The notes beneath the pieces are model-generated. The model was not told where the DNA came from and ran no database searches. It was given only the letters and a program-made list of their open reading frames with translations. Positions 20,825-28,264 of a stretch of 32,231 bases of DNA are shown here, one piece after another. The DNA is from a virus: positions 1-32,231 of IMG/VR virus record IMGVR_UViG_3300013006_000086. The stretch is one strand, 5' to 3'. Position numbers and translations under genes: made by a program. Positions within the stretch are counted from its first letter, which is position 1. Each line of letters opens with the position of its first letter.

Positions 20825-20960
20825 TCAGGAACAGAAAAGCGTGCTGGTCCCCCAGCTCAAGCGCATGGCTATGGGCGAGAAGCTTGATGGCCAGAGCATG
20901 AAGGGCAGCACCGCCCCAACCAAACAAGCAGGAGGTCTGTCACAAACAAAGAAAAAATGA
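20811..20960 (+). CDS. Small basic hypothetical protein
   Basis: This 49-aa protein is rich in Lys, Gln and Met (VLVPQLKRMAMGEKLDGQSMKGSTAPTKQAGGLSQTKKK) and probably disordered. A very good ribosome site (AAGGAGATAACT) precedes ATG 20811, inside the end of the portal gene. Its stop overlaps the next start. It could be a small capsid or portal partner by position only. Confidence 0.65.
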   Translation: MATSDQEQKSVLVPQLKRMAMGEKLDGQSMKGSTAPTKQAGGLSQTKKK

Positions 20961-21139
20961 GAACCCTTTCGGACTTAATTGGCGGAATTAAGGCTAAACA
21001 GGCTGAAATAGCCTCGTCCCTTGTTGCTGGTAATGCGACGAACTGGGAGTCTTACATCCGACTGGTCGGTCACAACGCGGGCCTACAAGAGGCTCTTGAA
21101 ATCCTAAACAACCTGATGGAAGAAGATAAAAATGAGTAA
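20957..21139 (+). CDS. Small helical hypothetical protein
   Basis: This 60-aa protein (MRTLSDLIGGIKAKQAEIASSLVAGNATNWESYIRLVGHNAGLQEALEILNNLMEEDKNE) reads as two amphipathic helices with a central loop. Starts with an ATGA overlap and overlaps the co-chaperonin gene by eight bases. In several phages a short helical protein of this kind lies after the portal gene, but no function is assigned. Confidence 0.7.
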   Translation: MRTLSDLIGGIKAKQAEIASSLVAGNATNWESYIRLVGHNAGLQEALEILNNLMEEDKNE

Positions 21140-21563
21140 CCCGGTAGCTTCTAACGAAGCTGAGATGGCTTGGGCATTTCCGAGCGTAGATCCCGGTGCA
21201 AAACCTCTTGGCGGACGTATTTTGGTACAACTCCGCCGTTCAAAAAAGGCAACAACTGCATCTGGGATCATCTTGGTTGAAGAAACCAAGGAAACCGAAA
21301 AGTGGCAAAACATGGTGGCGAAGGTCATTGAGATCGGCCCACTGGCGTTCAAGCATCGTGACACGATGGCATCTTGGCCAGAGGGATCTTGGTGTTCTGT
21401 GGGCGACTACATTCGCGTCCCCAAGTGGGGCGGCGATCGCTGGGAGATCAAAGTTCCCGGCGAGGATGCGCACGAAGACTCCGCCCTGTTCATGGTCTTG
21501 AACGACCACGAGGTGATTGCAAAGCTCACCGGCGACCCACTTGCAGTGAGGGCTTTCTTATGA
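21132..21563 (+). CDS. GroES-like co-chaperonin
   Basis: In this 143-aa protein, residues 24-73 show the GroES fold: PLGGRILVQLRRSKKATTASGIILVEETKETEKWQNMVAKVIEIGP. The segment around ATTASGIILVEE corresponds to the mobile loop that inserts into GroEL, and AKVIEIGP to the conserved beta strand that follows. A later part has GDYIRVPKWGG. Like T4 Gp31, it could replace host GroES so that GroEL folds the capsid protein. Its position between portal and scaffold fits that idea. No matching large GroEL gene is present, so it would act on the host chaperonin. Confidence 0.8.
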   Translation: MSNPVASNEAEMAWAFPSVDPGAKPLGGRILVQLRRSKKATTASGIILVEETKETEKWQNMVAKVIEIGPLAFKHRDTMASWPEGSWCSVGDYIRVPKWGGDRWEIKVPGEDAHEDSALFMVLNDHEVIAKLTGDPLAVRAFL

Positions 21564-22492
21564 GTACCGAAGAAAAACTTGAAGATCTAAACGTCATTGA
21601 GGAGAAAGACGGATCCGTCACGGTTGACCTGTCTGACCAGTTGGCCGACCAAATTGACAGAGGCTCCGACGTCAGCGCAGATGATCCCGGTGACGTGGAC
21701 CACCCCGACGACTCTGACGCAGTGCGCGAGGCCCGACGCAATCGCCGCCGGGCCAAGAAGGTGTACATCAAGCGCACCAACGAGGAGAAGGACCAGCGCC
21801 TCGGCCTGCTGCAACGCCAAAATCAGGAGCTGATGGAGCGCCTGTCCGTCGTTGAGCGCAAGACCCACGGCGCGGACATGGCCCGTTACGAGAAGGCCAT
21901 GGAGGACGAGCAATACCGTCTGAGGTATGCCCAGCAAAAAATGCAGGAGGCCACAGACAACTCCGACGGCACGGCGTTTACCAAGGCTCAAGAGCTTTGG
22001 TACGACAGCCGCCGCAAGCTTGAGGCGATGAACAGCTACAAAGAGCAGGTTGCCCGGGCCGGTTCAACTGAATCAGCGCCAGCCAATCCCAAGCTGGTGC
22101 GGTTGGCCAACGGCTGGATGGAGCGGAATTCTTGGTACGACCCCGAGGCGGGCGACGAGGATACCCAGATTGCCAAGGTTATTGACAATCGTCTGGTTGC
22201 CGAGGGTTGGGACCCCGCAACGCAAGATTATTGGGATGAACTTGACAACCGCTTGCAAAAGCGCCTACCACACCGTTATACTCGAAATACTGACGAGTCG
22301 TCCAGAAGGAGTCCCCGAAGTGTGGTTACAGGATCAAGTCGTGAATCGTCCGGTCGCGTTAATGGCAACCAATTTGTTTTGGAACCTGAACAGGTCCGAG
22401 CAATGAAGGATGCTGGTTTTTGGGATGACCCCGAAAAACGCAACCGGATGATCAAACGATACGCAATTGAAGCCCGCAACAGAAGGAACTAA
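21560..22492 (+). CDS. Scaffolding protein
   Basis: This is a 310-aa, highly charged protein. An acidic N-terminus (about 1-50, DPGDVDHPDDSD) is followed by long helices (EKDQRLGLLQRQNQELMERLSVVERKTHG, EQYRLRYAQQKMQEATD, LWYDSRRKLEAMNSYKEQV) and a basic C-terminal end (EKRNRMIKRYAIEARNRRN). Phage scaffolds are typically long coiled coils whose basic C-terminus binds the capsid protein. The position directly before the capsid block supports the call. ATG 21560 overlaps the co-chaperonin stop. Sequence similarity to a named family is not obvious, so the call rests on composition and order. Confidence 0.7.
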   Translation: MSTEEKLEDLNVIEEKDGSVTVDLSDQLADQIDRGSDVSADDPGDVDHPDDSDAVREARRNRRRAKKVYIKRTNEEKDQRLGLLQRQNQELMERLSVVERKTHGADMARYEKAMEDEQYRLRYAQQKMQEATDNSDGTAFTKAQELWYDSRRKLEAMNSYKEQVARAGSTESAPANPKLVRLANGWMERNSWYDPEAGDEDTQIAKVIDNRLVAEGWDPATQDYWDELDNRLQKRLPHRYTRNTDESSRRSPRSVVTGSSRESSGRVNGNQFVLEPEQVRAMKDAGFWDDPEKRNRMIKRYAIEARNRRN

Positions 22493-22497
22493 ACATT

Positions 22498-23040
22498 ATG
22501 GATTCTCGTCTCAAAAAAACCCTCAACGCAGGTGGCCGTGAAAGCCGATCTTCACAAGATTCGTCACGAGCCGCCCCCGAAGAGGCGTTCATTTCAAAGC
22601 AGGAACGTCGCAAGATGTGGAGCGATGAATGGACACAAAGTGCGCTGCCGAAGGTTCCGGATATTCCGGGATGGCATCTTTGCTGGTTATCAACCACCAA
22701 TGGCTACGACCCTATTGATAAGCGGATGCGACTGGGTTATGTTCCCGTGAGAGCGGATGAGTTACCCGGATTTGACAATTACCGCGTAAAAGCTGGCGAA
22801 GACGTAGGTTTTATCGCGTGCAACGAAATGCGCCTGTACAAGCTTCCAATGGAGGTTTATCAGGATGTCATGACTCAAATGCACCATGAGGCACCCAATG
22901 AGGAGGCGGACAAGGTCCAAATCCAAGTTGAACAGCTTCAAGGGAACCGCGATAGCTCAGGCAAGAGTCTGAGTAAGGTTGAAGGCGAAGGCTTTGGCAA
23001 TTTGAACCGAAACGTCCAAACGCCCGTGTTTTACGGGTGA
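22498..23040 (+). CDS. Virion-module protein of unknown function
   Basis: In this 180-aa protein, the N-terminal 45 residues are polar and probably disordered (RESRSSQDSSRAAPEEAF). The middle has PGWHLCWLSTTNGYDPIDKRMRLGYVPVRADELPGF, then VGFIACNEMRLYKLPMEVYQDVMTQMHHEAP. It lies between scaffold and decoration genes and resembles unnamed conserved proteins at this position in related phages. The end (EGEGFGNLNRNVQTPVFYG) is likely flexible. A capsid assembly role is inferred from place only. Confidence 0.65.
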   Translation: MDSRLKKTLNAGGRESRSSQDSSRAAPEEAFISKQERRKMWSDEWTQSALPKVPDIPGWHLCWLSTTNGYDPIDKRMRLGYVPVRADELPGFDNYRVKAGEDVGFIACNEMRLYKLPMEVYQDVMTQMHHEAPNEEADKVQIQVEQLQGNRDSSGKSLSKVEGEGFGNLNRNVQTPVFYG

Positions 23041-23062
23041 GGACTTAACAAAGGAGTTAGAT

Positions 23063-23635
23063 ATGAGTGCAATTTCTGCTCCGTTCGGCTTGCGTCCTTC
23101 GTTCCACCCATCGGGTCTGGATCGCGCTGTGGCGCTTGCGAGCGGTATTGCTTCCGGTTACAACACCGGAATTTTGAAGGGCCAACCTGTCGCCCTTAAC
23201 ACGTCTGGAAACATCATTGCAGCCACTGCTGGCAGCGCCTACCAAGGTGCTTTTGCTGGCCATGAGTTCACTGATACCACGGGCCGTCGTCTGGTCAGCA
23301 ATCAGTGGGTGGCTAACACCGCCTATCAAACTGGCTCTGAAGTGACCTACTACTACTCTGACCCGAATATCGTTTACGACATTCAGGCCAACGGTAGTTT
23401 GGCACAAACCTCGATTGGCGATCAGGCCAACTTCGCAAGCATCACCGCCGGTTCCACGACCACGGGCTTGTCGCAGTGCATGATTTCCACTTCGTTGGTT
23501 GGTTCGGGTGCTGTCGGTGATATGCGTATCATCGGCCTGTCTCCCGCTGTTGATAACGCTTGGGGCGATGCGTTTACTGTGGTGCAGGTTCAAGTGAGCC
23601 GCAGCCAGTTCGTTGCTACCATTAACGCCTTCTAA
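23063..23635 (+). CDS. Probable capsid decoration (cement) protein
   Basis: This 190-aa beta-rich protein (FGLRPSFHPSGLDRAVALASGIASGYNTGILKGQPVALNTSGNIIAATAGSAYQGAFAGHEFTDTTGRRLVSNQW) has few charged residues, many Gly/Ser/Thr, and is probably made in large amounts (strong AAAGGAG ribosome site). The next gene is the major capsid protein. Small beta proteins directly before the capsid gene commonly cement the outside of the shell. A minor structural role is the alternative. Confidence 0.65.
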   Translation: MSAISAPFGLRPSFHPSGLDRAVALASGIASGYNTGILKGQPVALNTSGNIIAATAGSAYQGAFAGHEFTDTTGRRLVSNQWVANTAYQTGSEVTYYYSDPNIVYDIQANGSLAQTSIGDQANFASITAGSTTTGLSQCMISTSLVGSGAVGDMRIIGLSPAVDNAWGDAFTVVQVQVSRSQFVATINAF

Positions 23636-23646
23636 GGAGTCACAAA

Positions 23647-24561
23647 ATGGCAGCACCAATGCGCAGTACGGACTTCCGTTCGATCGTTGAACCGATCATG
23701 AACGAATGCTTCGACGGAGTCTACGATCAACGTTCCGATGAATGGTCACGGGTTTTCCGTGAGCAGGACGGTATCCCCCGCAATTACCACGAAGAACCCG
23801 TCCTGTACGGTTTTGGCGCGGCTCCCCAGTTGCCTGACGGCACCCCCGTCAGCTACCAGCAGGGCGGCGTGCTCTTCTTGCAGCGCTATGTGTACAACGT
23901 GTTTGGCTTGGCCTTCGCGTTGACCAAAGTGCTGGTTGAAGACGGCGACCACATCCGTATCGGTCAGGTCTATGCTCGTCACTTGGCTCAGTCTCTCATT
24001 GAGACCAAAGAGACTCTGTGCGCGAACATTCTCAACCGTGCGTTCAACAGCAGCTTCCCCGGCGGCGATGGCGTGTCTCTGATCAACACCGCTCACCCCA
24101 TCGTGAACGGCACGTTCAGCAACCAGTTGGCCACTGCGGCCAACCTGAGCCAGACCAGTCTGGAGCAGATGCTAATTCAAATCCGCCAAGCTGTGGACAA
24201 CAACGGCAAGAAGATTCGTCTGGTGCCCCGCCAACTGGTGGTCGCTCCGGGCAACGTCTTCCAAGCCGAAGTTTTGCTGAAGAGCGTGCTGCGGTCTGGT
24301 TCGGCCAACAACGACCTGAACCCTGTCAAGTCCATCGGCTTGCTGGACGAAGGCGCGGTCGTCATTAGCCGTTTGACCAGCGCTACCGCGTTCTGGGTCC
24401 AGACCGACGCTCCCGAGGGCATGAAGCTCATGATGCGTCGCAAGTTGGAAAAGACCATGGAAGGCGACTTTGAAACCGACTCGATGCGCTACAAGGCCAC
24501 CGAGCGTTACATCCCCGGGTTTACTGACCCGCGTGCAATGTACGGTACGCCCGGCGTTTAA
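23647..24561 (+). CDS. Major capsid protein, Mu gpT-like HK97 fold
   Basis: In this 304-aa protein, the segments [84 protein letters not shown] and [34 protein letters not shown] follow the order of the Mu gpT-type capsid family, with the HK97 fold. The long N-terminal acidic-basic helix and the E-loop region (about 60-85) fit. The codon choice is biased and the ribosome site AAGGAG is strong, as for a major product. A strong terminator follows directly, which sets the transcript end after the capsid gene. Confidence 0.85.
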   Translation: MAAPMRSTDFRSIVEPIMNECFDGVYDQRSDEWSRVFREQDGIPRNYHEEPVLYGFGAAPQLPDGTPVSYQQGGVLFLQRYVYNVFGLAFALTKVLVEDGDHIRIGQVYARHLAQSLIETKETLCANILNRAFNSSFPGGDGVSLINTAHPIVNGTFSNQLATAANLSQTSLEQMLIQIRQAVDNNGKKIRLVPRQLVVAPGNVFQAEVLLKSVLRSGSANNDLNPVKSIGLLDEGAVVISRLTSATAFWVQTDAPEGMKLMMRRKLEKTMEGDFETDSMRYKATERYIPGFTDPRAMYGTPGV

Positions 24562-24570
24562 CGCCAAACG

Positions 24571-24600
24571 GGGCGGGCGTAAAAACCCCGCCCTTTTTTT
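24571..24600 (+). terminator. Rho-independent terminator after the capsid gene
   Basis: GGGCGGG (24571-24577) and CCCGCCC (24587-24593) form a 7-bp GC stem with a CGTAAAAAC loop, followed by seven Ts. Confidence 0.85.
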
Positions 24601-24632
24601 CAACATTGGTCAAACTTTTCAAGGAGCAGACC

Positions 24633-25610
24633 ATGCCTCAGTTTTCAGACGATCTCTTTTTGGGTTCCGCCCTTACCGTTCAAGGTATAGATCAGTACCC
24701 TGCTGTTTCAACTTTCACTGGCTCAATCGCTACCACCACATTGACCGTTACCGAGATGCTTTCGGGTGACCCAATTTTTGTTGGTATGTTTCTTGATAGC
24801 TCCACGTCACTCACCAATGGCACTTACATTACCGCTTTTGGTACGGGTGCAGGTGGTGTAGGAACCTACACCGTCAGTGCTTCTCAAACTGTAGCAAGCG
24901 CTACTATCATTGGTTCCGGGAATGCTCTGTTGCAAAACCCGTCGCCCATGAGCGTTGGTGTTGGCCCGTTGGGTCGTGTCTATATTTGGGACGTTGTACC
25001 ACAAGCCAAGCTGACAACCAACATCGTTGCCGCCGTCATCACAACTGCTACCACGCTCACGCTGGCCGCAGGCGCAGGTGTGACATCAGTCACCACAGCT
25101 AGTGGCGCTACAGTTTTGCAACTTGACTGCCCTCGTGCTGTGTCTACAACCACAGGCGCTGGCTCCCCGACCACTGTCAACATCACGGTTTCTGGTTTTG
25201 ACTACTATGGTCAAGCCATGAGCGAGGTAATTGCAACAGGGGCGGTGGCGTCAACGACTGTCAGTGGTAAGAAGGCCTTCTACCAAATTGCCAGCGTTGT
25301 CTCTTCTGGCGCAAGCGTGGTGACCGTTGCGGTAGGTACAACCGACATCTTGGGTGCACCATTGCGCATCACTGATCGAGGTTACGTTACCCGCGCTGGT
25401 TGGGACAATACTTTGGCTGAAGATGCTGGCACTATGACTGTTGCCGCCACTGCTACAGCAACCACCACCACTGGTGATGTCAGGGGCACTTACCTGCCCT
25501 CCTCGGCGGCCGACGGCATCAAGCGCCTTGTGATGGAAATAGCCCTGCCAGCAATTGCTGTAGGCCCGAATGCAACCCGTGTTGGCGCTCTTGGCGTCAC
25601 ACAAGCATAA
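24633..25610 (+). CDS. Beta-rich structural protein
   Basis: This 325-aa protein is very rich in Thr, Ala, Gly and Val with few charges, typical of stacked beta strands in virion proteins ([58 protein letters not shown]). ATG 24633 follows CAAGGAGCAG; the longer frame from 24606 lacks this. A cement, neck or tail-tube role is possible. The gene lies after the capsid terminator, so it may have its own promoter or depend on read-through. Confidence 0.65.
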   Translation: MPQFSDDLFLGSALTVQGIDQYPAVSTFTGSIATTTLTVTEMLSGDPIFVGMFLDSSTSLTNGTYITAFGTGAGGVGTYTVSASQTVASATIIGSGNALLQNPSPMSVGVGPLGRVYIWDVVPQAKLTTNIVAAVITTATTLTLAAGAGVTSVTTASGATVLQLDCPRAVSTTTGAGSPTTVNITVSGFDYYGQAMSEVIATGAVASTTVSGKKAFYQIASVVSSGASVVTVAVGTTDILGAPLRITDRGYVTRAGWDNTLAEDAGTMTVAATATATTTTGDVRGTYLPSSAADGIKRLVMEIALPAIAVGPNATRVGALGVTQA

Positions 25611-25620
25611 GGAGAACGAC

Positions 25621-26841
25621 ATGGGTCAATTTAAACCAATGGTCAAGATGGAGACCACAGAGCCCTCAGTTCAGCTAAAGCTCAAAAAGGGTGGCAAGGT
25701 AGCCAAGAAGGCTGACGGAGGCATGATGGGCCCTCCTATGGGCTCTATGCCCCCGTCTATGCCTGCTCGTGGCGGCATGATGGGTGCCAAGGCTCCGATG
25801 CGCCCGCCTCTGGCTATGCGTCGCCGTGCAATGCGCGGTATGCCTTCCGGCGCGGGTCCTGCTGGCCCAATCGGTGGTGCTGCTCAGATGCAATCTTCAA
25901 TGCCTCCTTCAATGCCGCCTCCCATGCCTTCCGCCCCGATGAAAAAAGGTGGCAAGGCCGACATGCCCCAAGACAAGGCCATGATCAAAAAGGCCTTTAA
26001 ACAGCACGACATGCAAGAGCATAAGGGCGGCAAGGGCACATCGCTTAAGCTCAAGAGCGGCGGCAAGATGGCCACTGGTGGTGTAGTAAACGGCCTTGCT
26101 CGCGGGGGCGTTGCCAAGTCAAATACTCGCGCTGGCGTTGCCAAGTCAAATGCTGGCGGCTACAAAAAAGGCGGAAAAATTAAAAAAATGGCCGAGGGCG
26201 GCGGCTTGGAAGCCATATTGGGCGGCAGAACCCCTCCGCCCGAAGTTGGTGGAAACGGGGGCGGCTATCCGCCCGTTTATGGTGGAGGCGGGGGCAGTAG
26301 TGGCAGTGATGCCATGTCTGGCTTGGGCAACGTAAATCAAGGCGCTTCAACTATCGGCAGCGCTTTGAGAAACATTTCAAGCGCAGTTGGTGGTGGTGGT
26401 GGTGGCGGTGGCGGTATGGGAAAGTACCCTAATGCAACCATGAAACGTGGAGGTAGCGCCACAAAAAAAGCCTACGCGGCGGGCGGGACTGTTAATTCAG
26501 GCCGTCCCGTCGCGATGCCGCAAGGCAACAAGCCTGCCTCCAAGCCAGTAAGGATCAACGAGCTCGCTGGTACTTACAAGTCTGGTGGCACGGTCAAAAT
26601 GAATCATGGTGGCTCTTCCTCTGACAAAGGGGAGGATATGTCCAAGGGCGCTTATGACAAAGCACCAAAGTACAGTCGTGACGTTGAGGATGCATTGAAT
26701 CCTCTTGGCATGATCAAGGAACTGGCTGGTAAAGCTAGGGACTACTTCATGCCCAAAAAGACTGCTGATAGCGTGACCAAGACCAAAGAGTCAGTCACCG
26801 TGACTCCCGCTAAAAAGCGCGGCGGTGCGGTAAATTGCTGA
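25621..26841 (+). CDS. Low-complexity Gly/Met/Lys-rich virion-module protein
   Basis: This is a 406-aa protein. An early part is Met/Pro-rich (MGPPMGSMPPSMPARGGMMG), and later parts repeat short Gly motifs with Lys: KKGGKVAKKADGG, KMATGGVVNGLARGGVAKS, KMAEGGGLE, KAYAAGGTV, KKRGGAVNC. The centre has a run of nine Gly codons. It has almost no globular sequence and is strongly basic. Similar Gly motifs occur in the 15976 and 27305 products. A DNA-compacting or ejected virion component is conceivable; nothing in the sequence proves it. TAAGGAG precedes the ATG. Confidence 0.65.
   Translation: MGQFKPMVKMETTEPSVQLKLKKGGKVAKKADGGMMGPPMGSMPPSMPARGGMMGAKAPMRPPLAMRRRAMRGMPSGAGPAGPIGGAAQMQSSMPPSMPPPMPSAPMKKGGKADMPQDKAMIKKAFKQHDMQEHKGGKGTSLKLKSGGKMATGGVVNGLARGGVAKSNTRAGVAKSNAGGYKKGGKIKKMAEGGGLEAILGGRTPPPEVGGNGGGYPPVYGGGGGSSGSDAMSGLGNVNQGASTIGSALRNISSAVGGGGGGGGGMGKYPNATMKRGGSATKKAYAAGGTVNSGRPVAMPQGNKPASKPVRINELAGTYKSGGTVKMNHGGSSSDKGEDMSKGAYDKAPKYSRDVEDALNPLGMIKELAGKARDYFMPKKTADSVTKTKESVTVTPAKKRGGAVNC
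26389..26415 (+). repeat. GGT/GGC trinucleotide run
   Basis: Nine consecutive Gly codons (mostly GGT) in the low-complexity gene form a triplet microsatellite that could vary in length without frame loss. Confidence 0.7.
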
Positions 26842-26849
26842 ACTTGAGC

Positions 26850-26872
26850 GGGGGCTACGGCCCCTGCTTTTA
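26850..26872 (+). terminator. Short terminator with TACG tetraloop
   Basis: GGGGGC and GCCCCT (26850-26855 / 26860-26865, one G-T pair) close a TACG loop, followed by GCTTTTAA. The stem is short and the T-tract modest, so termination may be partial. Confidence 0.6.
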
Positions 26873-26885
26873 ATTGGAGATATTT

Positions 26886-27305
26886 ATGGCTATTACAGCT
26901 ACCTCACAAACGCTTTTTGATGGTGAGCGCATTGCCATTATGAAGTTTTACGCAACAATGAGCGCAACAGAAAATGAGTCTGCAGTTGCAAAAGTTACTC
27001 CCTCAGCGCTTACCGCTTCAGCGGCAGGTGGTGCTTGTGATGCTGTGACTATTTTAAAATGCACAGCCATGACGCACGGGCTAGTAGTGCAGATGAACTG
27101 GAAAGCAACTGCACCGGTGGTTATTGAAATCATCCCGCCCAATACAAATTACACCCAAGATTACTCAAGTTTTGGTGGGTTGTGGAACAACGCCGGGGAT
27201 GGCAAAGATGGCGTGATTACCTTCACAACCCTTGATGGTTCTGCTGGCGATGCGTACACGGTCATTCTTGAGATGCAAAAGCATTACGTCAATCCATTGG
27301 GTTAA
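26886..27305 (+). CDS. Beta-rich structural protein
   Basis: This 139-aa protein (MAITATSQTLFDGERIAIMKFYATMSATENESAVAKVTPSAL, VIEIIPPNTNYTQDYSSFGGLWN, TVILEMQKHYVNPLG) is a likely all-beta fold. TTGGAGAT precedes ATG 26886. Its place among virion genes points to a neck, decoration or tail part; no named family is recognised. Confidence 0.7.
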   Translation: MAITATSQTLFDGERIAIMKFYATMSATENESAVAKVTPSALTASAAGGACDAVTILKCTAMTHGLVVQMNWKATAPVVIEIIPPNTNYTQDYSSFGGLWNNAGDGKDGVITFTTLDGSAGDAYTVILEMQKHYVNPLG

Positions 27306-27613
27306 TGATGCCAAGCAAGTCACCTGCTCAACATAGGTTGATGGAGGCGGTTGCGCACAATCCTGCGTTTGCCAAAAAGGTGGGCATCCCTCAAAAAGTC
27401 GGCAAAGAGTTTGCTCGTGCTGACAAAAAAATGGCGGATGGTGGTGGCGTGAACGCGGCTGGTAATTACACCAAGCCCGAGCTCAGAAAGCGTATTGTTT
27501 CAGCAGTCAAGTCTGAGGCCACGCAGGGCACGGGCGCAGGACAATGGAGCGCAAGAAAAGCGCAGCTTGTGGCCAAGCGGTACAAGGCCGCAGGTGGCGG
27601 GTATCGTGATTAA
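27305..27613 (+). CDS. Basic virion-module protein, DUF5872-like C-terminus
   Basis: In this 102-aa protein the N-terminal KSPAQHRLMEAVAHNPAFAKKVGIPQKVGKEFARADK is a motif seen in many phage proteins. A Gly motif (KKMADGGGVN) follows. The C-terminal NYTKPELRKRIVSAVKSEATQGTGAGQWSARKAQLVAKRYKAAGGGYRD resembles DUF5872-type modules found in phages and giant DNA viruses. It is strongly basic, so it may bind nucleic acid. ATG 27305 overlaps the previous stop; ATG 27308 is equally likely. Family assignment is by memory of the motif. Confidence 0.65.
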   Translation: MMPSKSPAQHRLMEAVAHNPAFAKKVGIPQKVGKEFARADKKMADGGGVNAAGNYTKPELRKRIVSAVKSEATQGTGAGQWSARKAQLVAKRYKAAGGGYRD

Positions 27614-27845
27614 AGCGCCACAAAAATCCCTGAGCGATTGGGGCAAACAAGATTGGACAACCAAAAGTGGGAAAAAATCTTCTGAGACTGGTGAGCGATA
27701 CCTTCCAAAAGCTGCGATTAAAAGCCTTAGTCCTGCTGAATACGCTGCGACAACCAAAGCCAAGCGAGCAGGAAAAGCCGCAGGCAAACAGTTCGTAGCG
27801 CAGCCAAAAAAGATTGCGCAGAAAACAGCCAAATACAGGTTTTGA
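27606..27845 (+). CDS. Basic protein with KSLSDWGKQDWTTKSGKKS motif
   Basis: This 79-aa, very basic protein starts at GTG 27606, overlapping the previous gene by eight bases. The motif SLSDWGKQDWTTKSGKKSSETGERYLPKAAIKSLSPAEYAATTKAKR is known from short proteins of phages and large eukaryotic DNA viruses, with no firm role. It ends QPKKIAQKTAKYRF. Its size, charge and neighbours suggest a nucleic-acid-binding virion component. GTG was chosen because the upstream part of the frame is the shadow of the gene before. Confidence 0.6.
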   Translation: MIKAPQKSLSDWGKQDWTTKSGKKSSETGERYLPKAAIKSLSPAEYAATTKAKRAGKAAGKQFVAQPKKIAQKTAKYRF

Positions 27846-27847
27846 CC

Positions 27848-28255
27848 ATGCCAAAAAACAACTCATCCGTAGCCAAATCTTTGAAGAAAGCTGGTTTCTA
27901 CGAGCCGTCCAAAAGCAAGCCTGAGCGGGTCAAAATTATCAACGAGGTTACGACCAAACCTCAGCGGCTGAACATGGTTGAGAAGCTGTTTTCTGATAAA
28001 AAATTGAAGGCTGGAGGCCCGTCACTTGCAGTTGGCCGTGGTGAAAAGTTGCCTGTCAGCAAGGGCGCTGGGCTGACGGCCAAGGGCAGAGCCAAATACA
28101 ACGCAGCAACCGGCAGCAACCTCAAGGCTCCACAGCCCCAAGGCGGCTCCCGTAGGGATGCGTTTTGCGCGAGAATGGGGCCTGTAGCAGAAAAGAGCGA
28201 AAAGGGCAGTAGGTCGCGTGCTTCTATGCAGCGTTGGAACTGCCCCGGCTGGTAA
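27848..28255 (+). CDS. Basic protein with DUF6321-like C-terminus
   Basis: In this 135-aa protein, the C-terminal GLTAKGRAKYNAATGSNLKAPQPQGGSRRDAFCARMGPVAEKSEKGSRSRASMQRWNCPGW follows the DUF6321 pattern (GLTAxGRxxY...GSNLKxP...FCARM...RWNC) seen in phages and giant viruses. The N-terminal part (SSVAKSLKKAGFYEPSKSKPERVKIINEV) is basic and helical. With the two genes before it, it makes a run of three small basic proteins in the head-tail region. Function unknown; conserved Cys in FCARM and RWNC might bind zinc. Confidence 0.65.
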   Translation: MPKNNSSVAKSLKKAGFYEPSKSKPERVKIINEVTTKPQRLNMVEKLFSDKKLKAGGPSLAVGRGEKLPVSKGAGLTAKGRAKYNAATGSNLKAPQPQGGSRRDAFCARMGPVAEKSEKGSRSRASMQRWNCPGW

Positions 28256-28264
28256 GGAACAACG

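Noticed and set aside
21374-21559. Upstream extension of the scaffold frame
   Set aside because: It lies over the co-chaperonin gene and is Arg-rich shadow sequence; ATG 21560 with its ATGA overlap is the better start.
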